From an uncultured Streptococcus sp. (GTDB taxonomy: Bacteria; Bacillota; Bacilli; Lactobacillales; Streptococcaceae): a stretch of 13,014 nucleotides of DNA. Position 1 is the stretch's first letter. Each line of letters opens with the position of its first letter. The notes below the pieces were generated by a model. It was not told the DNA's origin and did no database searches. It worked only from the letters and a program-made list of their open reading frames with translations. This document shows, in pieces, positions 6,585 to 12,998 of the stretch. Position numbers and translations under genes: made by a program. The stretch lies in NCBI RefSeq assembly GCF_938020365.1, contig NZ_CALIIB010000016.1:1-13014 (forward strand), read 5' to 3'.

Positions 6585-6613
6585 AAAAAATCGATAACCC
6601 AAAAGATTATCGA
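6585..6613 (-). terminator. Intrinsic terminator after the 161-aa surface protein gene
   Basis: TCGATAA (6591-6597) pairs with TTATCGA (6607-6613), followed by six T in the minus direction (6585-6590). It lies 20 nt beyond the stop codon at 6634. Confidence 0.85.
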
Positions 6614-6633
6614 CTATTTGTTTGCTAGGCAAA

Positions 6634-7119
6634 TTACTCTTTCTTCATCTTTTTGACAAAGACAAATCCTACAACAGCAGCTACAAGGCCAAACAAGGAA
6701 ACGTTCAAGAGGGTTGAGTCTGTCTTCTTAGGCTCAGCAGTGGCGGCCTCTTTTTTATCCGCTAAGGGATCAATATCGCATCCCTCTCTTTTGACTGACC
6801 TACCTTCAGTTGAATCCTCAGCATTGCTTTGCTCGGTCCCTTTGTTTTTAGGGCCTTTTCCATGACAAAGCAAATCAATCGTATAGGATTTCTTTCCCTG
6901 ATTTGCCCCATCCGAACCTTGGTCTACAAGCTGTAGAAAATCATCTTCTTCCACTGAAGAATCCGCAATTTGCTCAAGTTGGGACTCTGCCTGCTGGACT
7001 TCATCTGCACCCACAAGAGCCATCGGTGTCACAGAAACCGATAAGCCAAGCAAACATGAACAAATGCCCAGACTAAAGAGTTTTCTCCTGCTTCTATGTG
7101 TTAAAAAATTTGCTTCCAT
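6634..7119 (-). CDS. Secreted, membrane-anchored protein of unknown function
   Basis: I do not recognise this 161-residue protein. The ATG at 7119 is chosen over one at 7155 because GGAGG lies 7 nt upstream of it. A signal peptide (1-38) has RSRRK, a hydrophobic core and likely cleavage after VGA. The mature part is hydrophilic and charge-rich, with acidic residues at 40-70 and mixed charge at 72-130, and contains two cysteines (85 and 114). The C-terminus is a hydrophobic segment (136-155) ending KKMKKE, the shape of a sortase sorting tail. No LPXTG is present; EPKKTDS (129-135) sits where one would be. It is therefore either anchored in the membrane or a degenerate wall protein. It has a strong promoter and its own terminator. 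Confidence 0.8.
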   Translation of the reverse strand: MEANFLTHRSRRKLFSLGICSCLLGLSVSVTPMALVGADEVQQAESQLEQIADSSVEEDDFLQLVDQGSDGANQGKKSYTIDLLCHGKGPKNKGTEQSNAEDSTEGRSVKREGCDIDPLADKKEAATAEPKKTDSTLLNVSLFGLVAAVVGFVFVKKMKKE

Positions 7120-7167
7120 ATCAATACCTCCGAGATAGGCACTAGCGAAACACATATATCTATTGTC

Positions 7168-7195
7168 ATTATAGCACTTACAAAATATATTTCAA
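7168..7195 (-). promoter_or_regulatory. Strong promoter of the 161-aa surface protein gene
   Basis: TTGAAA (7190-7195), a 16-nt spacer and TATAAT (7168-7173) with TGC directly upstream of the -10 lie on the minus strand. The predicted start near 7161 gives a 5' UTR of about 42 nt. This is one of the best promoters in the window. Confidence 0.85.
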
Positions 7196-7254
7196 TCATT
7201 TGCTCTCGAAAATTTAAAATCCCCATTGACCTTCATTCAGTAGGGAAAATGCAA

Positions 7255-8094
7255 TCAAATCGCTAAATCGAATTTGAGCTGAGGTTTGACCGGATCATAG
7301 TCTAGCAACTCAAAATCTTCTGCTTTGATATCAAAGAAATTGGTTCCATCCGGCACATTTAAAACGAGTCGAGGTTGACAGTCGCTAGGCTCTCGACGCA
7401 ATAGTTCTTCCGCCTGCTCAAACTGGTTGTCATAGATGTGCAAGTTATTGATGAAGTAAAAGAACTTGCCGACCTTCCAGCCGAAATGCTTGGCAATCAT
7501 CATCTGCAGCGCCACATACTGCATGGCATTGATGTGGTGAGCAACTAGCATATCATTTGAGCGCTGGGTCAGAGTCGCATCCAGATAAATCTCCCCATCT
7601 ACACGCCGAACATCAAACATGGTTTGAAAAGCGCATGGCAGCAGGCCGTCTGTTTCTTCAAACGCTTCATAATCCCAGAGAGAGATGATATTGCGACGAT
7701 TCCAAGGATTGGCTTCCAGCTGTTGGAGAATTTTATGGATAATATTGTGCTTCTTGACAACAGCTCCGTAGCGCTGGCCAATAGTACCCGTATCACCAAC
7801 TTCCCAGTCATTCCAATAGTGAACATGATACTTATCGTTGAGCAGTTCCAAGCTATTAGACTGGTCTTGATAGATCCAGAGCACTTCTTTGATAGCAGAC
7901 TTGATGGCAATGGGGCGCAGAGTCGTGATTGGGAACTCTCCCTTGCTCAAATCGTATTCTGCGAAAGAACCAGTGACATATTTGGAGTTGGCCACATTTC
8001 CATCTTTGTAACGCGGACGAGCATTTTCAGAAAAAACACCTTGCTCCATAATTTTTTTAATATTCTCTTTGAAAATCGTATCTGCTAGCGTCAT
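7255..8094 (-). CDS. thyA: Thymidylate synthase
   Basis: A 279-residue cytosolic enzyme that methylates dUMP to dTMP using methylene-tetrahydrofolate and releases dihydrofolate, which DHFR (folA, downstream in a separate unit) reduces again. The active-site nucleophile is Cys154 in LLPCAFQTMF, preceded by the phosphate-binding RRNIISLW (133-140). The RSNDMLVAHHINAMQY block and NNLHIYDNQFEQ are also conserved in the family. The start at ATG 8094 is supported by AAGGAG 5 nt upstream and by N-terminal homology; a longer frame to 8160 would begin upstream of the predicted transcript and inside the preceding terminator. No clear terminator was seen after the stop codon. Length and motifs are complete. 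Confidence 0.97.
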   Translation of the reverse strand: MTLADTIFKENIKKIMEQGVFSENARPRYKDGNVANSKYVTGSFAEYDLSKGEFPITTLRPIAIKSAIKEVLWIYQDQSNSLELLNDKYHVHYWNDWEVGDTGTIGQRYGAVVKKHNIIHKILQQLEANPWNRRNIISLWDYEAFEETDGLLPCAFQTMFDVRRVDGEIYLDATLTQRSNDMLVAHHINAMQYVALQMMIAKHFGWKVGKFFYFINNLHIYDNQFEQAEELLRREPSDCQPRLVLNVPDGTNFFDIKAEDFELLDYDPVKPQLKFDLAI

Positions 8095-8124
8095 GATTTC
8101 TCCTTCGTTCGGTGAGCTCTTTCT

Positions 8125-8133
8125 AGTATAGCA
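8125..8133 (-). promoter_or_regulatory. Extended -10 promoter of thyA
   Basis: TGCTATACT on the minus strand gives TATACT (8125-8130) with the TGn extension. The -35 position (8148-8153) falls in the foot of the upstream terminator stem and matches poorly. The predicted start is near 8118. Confidence 0.65.
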
Positions 8134-8142
8134 AATTTTCCA

Positions 8143-8174
8143 TAAAAATTCTCCTGCCAAGTTTAGCAGGAGAA
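8143..8174 (-). terminator. Intrinsic terminator after the lipoprotein gene
   Basis: TTCTCCTGC (8149-8157) pairs with GCAGGAGAA (8166-8174) in a perfect 9-bp stem with an 8-nt loop, followed by TTTTTA in the minus direction. It lies 4 nt after the stop codon. Confidence 0.9.
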
Positions 8175-8178
8175 AACC

Positions 8179-8586
8179 TTATTTGACCCATTCATCTGGA
8201 TGATTAAGTTTTTTAGCATCTTTTTCTGATAATCTCAAGGTAATATCTGACACAGCAGGGATATTTGAAAGGGTGACATAGGGGTAGTTTTTGTAGGTCG
8301 TGAATTTAACGCCACTTTCTCCCTTTCTTCCACTAATATCATAAATATAATTAACCTCTGCATCATCAGGTAAATCAACCCAGGCATCTTCATTATCTTC
8401 CTCAGATTCGACCTTATCCAGAATGTCTGCAAATTCATCCAAAGTTTTGGTATTATTCGTCTGATAAACTTGCTGATTCTGACTATCCAATATGGTCAGA
8501 AAACCTTCTGTCTTTGATTTGCAAGCGGATAGGATCAAAAGAAAAACGGGAAATAATATTAGAAAATATGCAACTTTTCTCTTCAT
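8179..8586 (-). CDS. Putative small lipoprotein
   Basis: A 135-residue protein with a type II signal peptide: KRK, a hydrophobic core and lipobox LSAC, with the lipidated cysteine at position 22. After cleavage by Lsp it would be tethered to the outer face of the membrane. The mature part has a strongly acidic stretch around ESEEDNEDAWVDLPDDAE (residues 60-77) and then a mixed beta-rich region (YIYDISGRKG, SGVKFTTYKNYPYVTLS). No known enzyme or binding-protein motif is recognised. A perfect AAGGAGGG site precedes the ATG at 8586. It lies 45 nt downstream of glk with no terminator or clear promoter between, so co-transcription with glk is likely. The link to sugar metabolism is positional only. 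Confidence 0.88.
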   Translation of the reverse strand: MKRKVAYFLILFPVFLLILSACKSKTEGFLTILDSQNQQVYQTNNTKTLDEFADILDKVESEEDNEDAWVDLPDDAEVNYIYDISGRKGESGVKFTTYKNYPYVTLSNIPAVSDITLRLSEKDAKKLNHPDEWVK

Positions 8587-8631
8587 TTTTAGCCCTCCTT
8601 ATAGCTATGCTAAGAGAGGAAGTAATTAGAA

Positions 8632-9591
8632 CTATTGAATTACCAGCGAAGCTGCTCCGATAACCCCGGCATCGTTTCCGAGAGTTGCAAGAGCTAATTT
8701 AGTTGATGTACGCACTTGTGGGAAGGTATTTTCATCATAAACTTTTTGGACACCTTGTAGAAGGAATTCTCCCGCTGCTGACACTCCGCCACCGATAACA
8801 ATGGTTGAAGGGTTTAGGATAGAGCCGATATTGGCACAAGCGATTCCCAAGTAACGTGAGAAGTTACGGTAAACGATCAAGGCAAGGTCGTCGCCTTCTT
8901 TTGCCAAATCAAATACAGTTTTAGCAGTTACTTCTTCTCCGTTATCAATCAAGCGTTTCAAAGTTGCGTCGCCTTCATATTCATCAGCGTAACGACGAGT
9001 CAAGTTGACAATTCCAGTTGCAGAAGCTACTGTCTCAAGACAGCCTTTCTTACCACAAGTACATGCGATTGGTTGGTCGAAATCAACAGTGATGTGGCCT
9101 AGCTCGCCTGCCGCACCTGCCACACCGTGGAGCAATTTACCTTCCGCAACGATACCGCCACCAACACCTGTACCAAGCGTCATAAAGACAACGTCTGGTT
9201 GGTTTTCACCAGCACCCATCCAACGCTCACCAAGCGCAGCTACGTTGGCATCATTATCAATGAAGAATGGAATGCCTGTCGCTTTTTCGATTTTCTCTTT
9301 TACTGGCTGGAGGGTCTTCCAGTTTAGGTTATAGGCACCAATAACAGTCCCTTTCTCACGGTCAACCACACCCGGTGATCCCATGCCAATTCCGACAAAG
9401 TCCTCAGCTGATAGATTTAGGAGCTCCAAACGATGCTGGATAGACTCAATCATATCGTCTACAATATGGCTCCCTTCATCCAAGATATTGGTTTTAATAG
9501 ACCATTTTTCTTGGATTTCGCCCTCTTGCGTCAAAATAGCAAATTTGATAGAAGTTCCGCCCAAATCAATCCCAATAATTTTTTTTGACAT
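8632..9591 (-). CDS. glk: Glucokinase (ROK family)
   Basis: A 319-residue cytosolic kinase that phosphorylates free glucose with ATP to glucose-6-phosphate, feeding non-PTS sugar into glycolysis. The N-terminal phosphate loop IGIDLGGTSIKF (6-17) and the catalytic Asp114 in IDNDANVAALGE (111-122) are present. The ROK signature has zinc-binding His166 (GHITV) and three cysteines in CTCGKKGC (177-184). IVIGGGVSAAGEF lies near the C-terminus. ATG 9591 is chosen because GAGGAG is 6 nt upstream and the family starts here; the extra 23 codons up to 9660 would span the promoter. It is probably co-transcribed with the downstream lipoprotein gene. In pneumococcus I recall the orthologue (gki) lying next to thyA, which fits this order. 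Confidence 0.96.
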   Translation of the reverse strand: MSKKIIGIDLGGTSIKFAILTQEGEIQEKWSIKTNILDEGSHIVDDMIESIQHRLELLNLSAEDFVGIGMGSPGVVDREKGTVIGAYNLNWKTLQPVKEKIEKATGIPFFIDNDANVAALGERWMGAGENQPDVVFMTLGTGVGGGIVAEGKLLHGVAGAAGELGHITVDFDQPIACTCGKKGCLETVASATGIVNLTRRYADEYEGDATLKRLIDNGEEVTAKTVFDLAKEGDDLALIVYRNFSRYLGIACANIGSILNPSTIVIGGGVSAAGEFLLQGVQKVYDENTFPQVRTSTKLALATLGNDAGVIGAASLVIQ

Positions 9592-9622
9592 GATATTCTC
9601 CTCTGTATTCGTTCTCCCTTTC

Positions 9623-9631
9623 ATTATAGCA
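9623..9631 (-). promoter_or_regulatory. Extended -10 promoter of glk
   Basis: TGCTATAAT on the minus strand gives TATAAT (9623-9628) with a TGn extension; no good -35 is found at 17 nt. The predicted start near 9616 gives a leader of about 25 nt. Confidence 0.7.
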
Positions 9632-9696
9632 AATTTTTTCAGCATAGAAAAGGTTTGCACAGTATTTTTTGCTTTTAGTTTATGCTTATTTCAATA

Positions 9697-9727
9697 CAAA
9701 GCAAAATCGGCACCTCTTAAGGCACCG
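9697..9727 (-). terminator. Intrinsic terminator after endA
   Basis: On the minus strand CGGTGCC (9721-9727) can pair with GGTGCCG (9708-9714) over seven pairs, two of them G-U, with loop TTAAGA, followed by ATTTTGCTTTG. The T-tract is interrupted, so strength is moderate. It is the only terminator candidate between endA and glk. Confidence 0.6.
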
Positions 9728-9798
9728 GGAAGTCTATTGAAGACCTGAAAGCCAGCTTAGCTGCTGACTTCAAATGAATCATATTATTTAAACCACAT

Positions 9799-10647
9799 TT
9801 ATCTAAGGCTCACTTTGCCAGTGCGATAATCAAGGACAATTCCTGACTGGACATTGGGAACGAAGACATTGAATTCCAAACTTCCATCGCTGGACTTGGC
9901 TTCTAAATGCGAGCCAGATGGCACCAGATCATTTTCCGAATCATAGATCAAAGTGACACGATAGCGGACTCGCTTATTCTGGTCCAAAGCACGACGAATC
10001 TGAGTTTCATAGTAATTCTGCCCCGTCGAGTTGTCTTTATTGGCCTGATTGGCCCAGGCTGTTTGGACTGTGATATTGGCTGGATTGCTAGTGGAAGCGT
10101 CGAATCCCTTTAAGCCACCGACAAGAGAGTAAGCCAAGAGATGCCCTCGATCCACTGCATGGTTGTATTCACCTGATAGATGTTTGACTTGGTGCCAACC
10201 GGCAGGAACCCAAGAAGTGGAACCATTTCCCGTTTCTTCTCGTGATTTATACTGACGGGTCGATTTGGCAAGCAAGGCATTGGCGACTGTTGGAACCGTC
10301 TGCCCCTGAACCATCTTCGTTTTATTATCCGCATAAGGCACACTCGAAACTTTAGCGTCTAAGTTTGTTTTATTCCCATCGATGATGAAAGCTCCAGCTC
10401 CATTCCACTCGATTTTTCCACCAAGTTGCGAACGCACTGAATCAGTGAGAACACTCTCAGCCAGTGTTTGATCAGGTGTACTGGCATCCCTATTTTGACT
10501 AATGACTGACGATGTATTTACCGCTGGTGACTGATTGCCATTTCCAAAAAAGTAGGCTCCCAGTGATAAAGTCAGAGCAACCAGAAGCCCAGCTATAGTC
10601 TGAGTAGATTTAGTGCTCTTTTTTTGTAATTTCTTTCTTTTTGGCAT
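9799..10647 (-). CDS. endA: Membrane-anchored DNA-entry nuclease EndA
   Basis: A 282-residue beta-beta-alpha-metal (DNA/RNA non-specific) nuclease. In pneumococcus EndA sits in the membrane, degrades one strand of incoming DNA during transformation and also cuts DNA of neutrophil traps. A basic N-terminus (PKRKKLQKK) and one hydrophobic segment (18-35) give a signal anchor with the catalytic domain outside. The catalytic motif is DRGH (166-169) with the general base His169; Asn200 in TAWANQAN matches the metal-binding asparagine. The upstream neighbours epuA and murA match the pneumococcal order as I recall it. The ATG at 10647 has a modest AGGA ribosome binding site. A 9-bp hairpin lies just upstream (10669-10693), so expression may depend on read-through. 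No ComX box was found. Confidence 0.95.
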   Translation of the reverse strand: MPKRKKLQKKSTKSTQTIAGLLVALTLSLGAYFFGNGNQSPAVNTSSVISQNRDASTPDQTLAESVLTDSVRSQLGGKIEWNGAGAFIIDGNKTNLDAKVSSVPYADNKTKMVQGQTVPTVANALLAKSTRQYKSREETGNGSTSWVPAGWHQVKHLSGEYNHAVDRGHLLAYSLVGGLKGFDASTSNPANITVQTAWANQANKDNSTGQNYYETQIRRALDQNKRVRYRVTLIYDSENDLVPSGSHLEAKSSDGSLEFNVFVPNVQSGIVLDYRTGKVSLR

Positions 10648-10660
10648 ATTTTCCTATCCA

Positions 10661-10693
10661 TTTAAAAGGACTGTGCAAAGATTCTGCACAGTC
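10661..10693 (-). terminator. Hairpin in the epuA-endA gap (possible attenuator)
   Basis: GACTGTGCA (10669-10677) pairs perfectly with TGCACAGTC (10685-10693) around a 7-nt loop. In the minus direction it is followed by CTTTTAAAT, a short T-run. It lies between the epuA stop codon and the endA ribosome binding site, with no room for a promoter after it. It may be a partial terminator setting endA level, or a stabilising stem. Confidence 0.65.
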
Positions 10694-10720
10694 GGTAAAT
10701 TAACGAACACTCTCGGCAGA

Positions 10721-10912
10721 TCATTGACCAGTAAACTTAGAAATAAGCTCTTTCCAGGTATCTGGTGATAAGATAGACCAAGGATTATCTGCATTTCCAA
10801 TCACACCATATCCGATGACCAGACCAAGACAAAAAATGATAAAAGCGACTATCAGCACCAAGGCAACGATGCCTAGCTGTCTAGATAAGTATTTCCAATT
10901 TTCACTCATCAT
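10721..10912 (-). CDS. epuA: EpuA-family small membrane protein
   Basis: A 63-residue protein with one long hydrophobic helix (about 13-37: GIVALVLIVAFIIFCLGLVIGYGVIG) flanked by SENWKYLSRQ and NPWSILSPDTWKELISKFTGQ. Single-pass topology with the aromatic-rich C-terminus outside is likely. It matches the streptococcal epuA gene, named for its place upstream of endA. Databases often label the family DNA-directed RNA polymerase subunit beta, but nothing in this sequence supports a polymerase function. The two candidate ATGs (10912 and 10909) both overlap the murA 3' end, and the AAAGGA site lies within the last murA codons, so translation is coupled to murA. The physiological role is unknown; the linkage suggests envelope work. 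Confidence 0.88.
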   Translation of the reverse strand: MMSENWKYLSRQLGIVALVLIVAFIIFCLGLVIGYGVIGNADNPWSILSPDTWKELISKFTGQ

Positions 10913-12182
10913 CTTCTTCCTTTACGCGTTTGACGTTGGCACCAAGAGCTGCCAGCTTTTCATGAAATTTATAGTAGCCACGATCCAAATGAACTAACTT
11001 GCTGACTTTTGTCTCCCCTTCCGCAATCAAGCCCATCAAAATCAAGGTCGCACTAGCCCGGAGATCTGTCGACATCACTTCTGCTCCTTGCAGGCTGCTA
11101 CCACCCCAAATCCGAGCGGTATCCCGCATAATATCGGAATGAAGGCCCATCCGTCGCATCTCTTCTAAGTGCTGGAAGCGGTTTTCAAAGACTGTCTCAA
11201 CCATGACAGACTCTCCTTGAGCTATCGCCATCAAGGCAGTAAACTGAGCCTGCATATCGGTTGGGAAACCTGGATAGGGCAATGTCTTGACAGAAACAGC
11301 TTTTAACTTTGAAACATCCGAGCGAACACGGATCCCTTCGTCTTCTTCGGTCACTTCCACACCCATTTCTTGCATTTTTGACAGAAGCGGACGGTTGTGC
11401 TCCCAAATCGCATCCTCAATCAGCAAATCACCACCCGTCATAGCAGCAGCAACCATAAAGGTTCCAGCTTCGATACGGTCTTGCACGACATTATGCTCAG
11501 CACCATGCAGCTTCTCAACGCCGACAATCGTAATCGTCTCCGTTCCTGCTCCTCTGACTTTAGCGCCCATTTTATTTAACAATAAAGCCAAATCAACAAT
11601 CTCAGGCTCCCGAGCAGCATTTTCTATAACAGTGGTGCCTTGAGCCAAAGTTGCCGCCATCATAATATTCTGTGTCGCGCCAACACTTGGGAAGTCCATG
11701 TAGATATGGGCTCCCATCAAGCGGTCTGCCTTGGCCTCAATATAACCCGCAGTCTGCGTAATCTGAGCACCCATTGCCTCCAAGCCCTTCAAATGAAGGT
11801 CGATCGGACGGCTACCAATCGTACAACCGCCCGGCATGGATACTTTTGCATGCCCATTTCGAGCAAGAATGGGACCCAATACAACAATTGAAGCCCGCAT
11901 TTTGCTGACATATTTGTAGGGAGCTTCTTCGGTCAATGGTTGAGTTGCATCTACAACTACGGTATTTTCATCTTGGTTAAAGTCTACCTGTGTATTCAAG
12001 CCACGAACAACATTGTTCATGGTAAAAACATCCGAAAGGACTGGCACATTCTTGAGTATTGTTTTTCCCTCACTGGCCAAGACTGTTGCCGCCAACAGCG
12101 GCAACACCGCATTTTTAGCTCCTTCAATCCTAATTCTGCCAACCAGACGGTTATTTCCACCCTGAATAATAATTTTTTCCAT
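10902..12182 (-). CDS. murA: UDP-N-acetylglucosamine 1-carboxyvinyltransferase
   Basis: A 426-residue cytosolic enzyme that transfers enolpyruvate from PEP to UDP-GlcNAc, the first committed step of peptidoglycan synthesis and the target of fosfomycin. The substrate-binding Lys23-Asn24 (GAKNAVLP) and catalytic Cys120 in MPGGCTIGSRP are present, so the Cys-to-Asp change of intrinsically resistant enzymes is absent. YPGFPTDMQAQ and the C-terminal LVHLDRGYYKF block are also typical. Low-GC Gram-positives often carry two paralogues; the link to epuA-endA matches the one I recall as the first in pneumococcus. The end is acidic (EEDDE) and overlaps epuA by 11 nt. The ATG at 12182 has only a GGAG about 12 nt upstream, unusually far, with no alternative in-frame start nearby. 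Confidence 0.97.
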   Translation of the reverse strand: MEKIIIQGGNNRLVGRIRIEGAKNAVLPLLAATVLASEGKTILKNVPVLSDVFTMNNVVRGLNTQVDFNQDENTVVVDATQPLTEEAPYKYVSKMRASIVVLGPILARNGHAKVSMPGGCTIGSRPIDLHLKGLEAMGAQITQTAGYIEAKADRLMGAHIYMDFPSVGATQNIMMAATLAQGTTVIENAAREPEIVDLALLLNKMGAKVRGAGTETITIVGVEKLHGAEHNVVQDRIEAGTFMVAAAMTGGDLLIEDAIWEHNRPLLSKMQEMGVEVTEEDEGIRVRSDVSKLKAVSVKTLPYPGFPTDMQAQFTALMAIAQGESVMVETVFENRFQHLEEMRRMGLHSDIMRDTARIWGGSSLQGAEVMSTDLRASATLILMGLIAEGETKVSKLVHLDRGYYKFHEKLAALGANVKRVKEEDDE

Positions 12183-12222
12183 ACTAACTAGTTACTCCAA
12201 ATCTTAAAAATTCATCCTTACT

Positions 12223-12231
12223 ATCATATCA
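12223..12231 (-). promoter_or_regulatory. Possible promoter of murA
   Basis: TGATATGAT on the minus strand gives TATGAT (12223-12228) with a TGn extension; no clear -35 is seen. It lies in the 68-nt gap between the DUF1146 gene and murA and would give a 5' UTR of about 34 nt. It may supplement transcription from the DUF1146 promoter. Confidence 0.45.
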
Positions 12232-12250
12232 TAAAATCAACAATCTGACC

Positions 12251-12481
12251 TTATAATGCTCCATTAAAAATTGCCCGACTCATGTCATAAATACCAATAA
12301 AAAACAGGCTAGCCATGTAGCCCAAGGCAATACTCAGCAACAAAATCAAAAAACGAATTTTGATGGCATTATCGGCACTTACTTTTAGAAATCTTTCCCA
12401 ACAGACCACTGTAGACAAAAGATGAAAAGATATAAAGATAAAGAGCAGATGACTGCATAATCGAAACATTAATTCTATCAT
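12251..12481 (-). CDS. DUF1146 (YwzB-like) small membrane protein
   Basis: A 76-residue protein with two hydrophobic segments (about 5-27 and 42-67). Between them is a basic amphipathic stretch containing WERFLKVSADNAIKIRF. The second helix holds LSIALGYMASLFFIGI, the conserved core of the DUF1146 family, whose members are often encoded between atpC and murA in Firmicutes. The biochemical role is unknown. It has its own promoter after the atpC terminator and probably heads the DUF1146-murA-epuA-endA transcript. The ATG at 12481 lacks a ribosome binding site and nearly coincides with the predicted transcription start, so the message may be leaderless. A second in-frame ATG at 12469 also lacks a Shine-Dalgarno site. 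Confidence 0.87.
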   Translation of the reverse strand: MIELMFRLCSHLLFIFISFHLLSTVVCWERFLKVSADNAIKIRFLILLLSIALGYMASLFFIGIYDMSRAIFNGAL

Positions 12482-12488
12482 AGATTTT

Positions 12489-12497
12489 ATTATACCA
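12489..12497 (-). promoter_or_regulatory. Extended -10 promoter of the DUF1146-murA unit
   Basis: TGGTATAAT on the minus strand gives a perfect TATAAT (12489-12494) with the TGn extension and a weak -35. Only 7 nt separate the -10 from the ATG at 12481, which places the transcription start at or within 2 nt of the start codon. Confidence 0.75.
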
Positions 12498-12533
12498 TAA
12501 GAAGAGCTATTTCTAGCGGAAAGGAGTATGGGA

Positions 12534-12566
12534 CAATAAAAAAGAATGGAAATTCCATTCTTTTTT
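12534..12566 (-). terminator. Intrinsic terminator of the ATP synthase operon
   Basis: AAAAAAGAATGGA (12538-12550) pairs with TCCATTCTTTTTT (12554-12566), giving a 13-bp stem with a 3-nt loop and a terminal T-run in the minus direction. It lies 2 nt after the atpC stop codon. Confidence 0.92.
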
Positions 12567-12568
12567 CA

Positions 12569-12988
12569 CTACATTCTTGTTCCAACGTTAATACGGTTGA
12601 TGGCACGCTGGAGAGCGATTTTAGCACGTCGCTCTTGGTCAATCAAATGCTTGTCTTGGGCTTCTTCGATCTCTTTCTCAGCACGTAGCTTAGCTCGCTC
12701 GGCACGGCTGATATCAATATCACGCTCACGCTCAGCTGAGTCCGCGATAATGGTAATCACATTATCAGCGATTTCTATGATGCCACCGTTGACCGCAATC
12801 CAGTCAATATGCTTATCATCATCGATTCTGCGTACCTTGACTTGATCCACTTCCAAAACAGCAATTGTATTGATATGGCGAGGCAAAATCCCCATTTCTC
12901 CGTCAATCGTTTTTACGGAAACAAATGCAGCACGGTGGTCATAGATCAGACCATCCGGTGTAACGATTTGTACTGTCATTTGAGCCAT
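12569..12988 (-). CDS. atpC: ATP synthase F1 epsilon subunit
   Basis: A 139-residue subunit of the F1 central stalk. It couples rotation to catalysis and can inhibit ATP hydrolysis through its C-terminal helices. The N-terminal beta-sandwich is visible (MTVQIVTPDGLIYDHRA, DGEMGILPRHINTIAVL), followed by the two-helix domain from SAERERDIDISRAERAKLRAE to the end. Two adjacent ATGs exist (12991 and 12988). The second is preferred because the GAGG of AGAGGTG then lies 6 nt away and the protein begins MAQMTVQIV like other streptococcal AtpC. In streptococci this ATPase mainly pumps protons outward for acid tolerance. It is the last gene of the operon and is closed by a strong terminator. Confidence 0.97.
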   Translation of the reverse strand: MAQMTVQIVTPDGLIYDHRAAFVSVKTIDGEMGILPRHINTIAVLEVDQVKVRRIDDDKHIDWIAVNGGIIEIADNVITIIADSAERERDIDISRAERAKLRAEKEIEEAQDKHLIDQERRAKIALQRAINRINVGTRM

Positions 12989-12998
12989 CATTCACCTC

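Noticed and set aside
7200..7254. Possible terminator after thyA
   Set aside because: Only CCC/GGG with mismatched flanks can pair, and there is no stable stem joined to a T-tract.
7624..8088. A 154-codon open frame on the plus strand opposite thyA
   Set aside because: It lies wholly antisense to a well-conserved enzyme, has no ribosome binding site or recognisable domain, and its composition is that of a reverse-complement shadow.
8587..8631. Possible terminator or promoter between glk and the lipoprotein gene
   Set aside because: Only a 4-bp CTTA/TAAG pairing and no -10/-35 pair are visible; the gap mainly holds the AAGGAGGG ribosome binding site.
9606..9613. AACGAATA on the minus strand in the glk leader, one base from the ComX cin-box TACGAATA
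   Set aside because: It lies downstream of a good vegetative -10 and near the predicted start site, and glk is not an expected late competence gene. No cin-box was found before endA or the GH73 gene.
9383..9748. A 121-codon plus-strand open frame opposite the glk start and promoter
   Set aside because: It is mostly antisense to glk, has a Ser/Ile/Phe-rich low-information sequence and lacks a ribosome binding site.
11287..11643. A 118-codon plus-strand open frame opposite murA
   Set aside because: It is antisense to the conserved MurA core, with a biased Ser/Thr/Pro-rich translation and no start signals.
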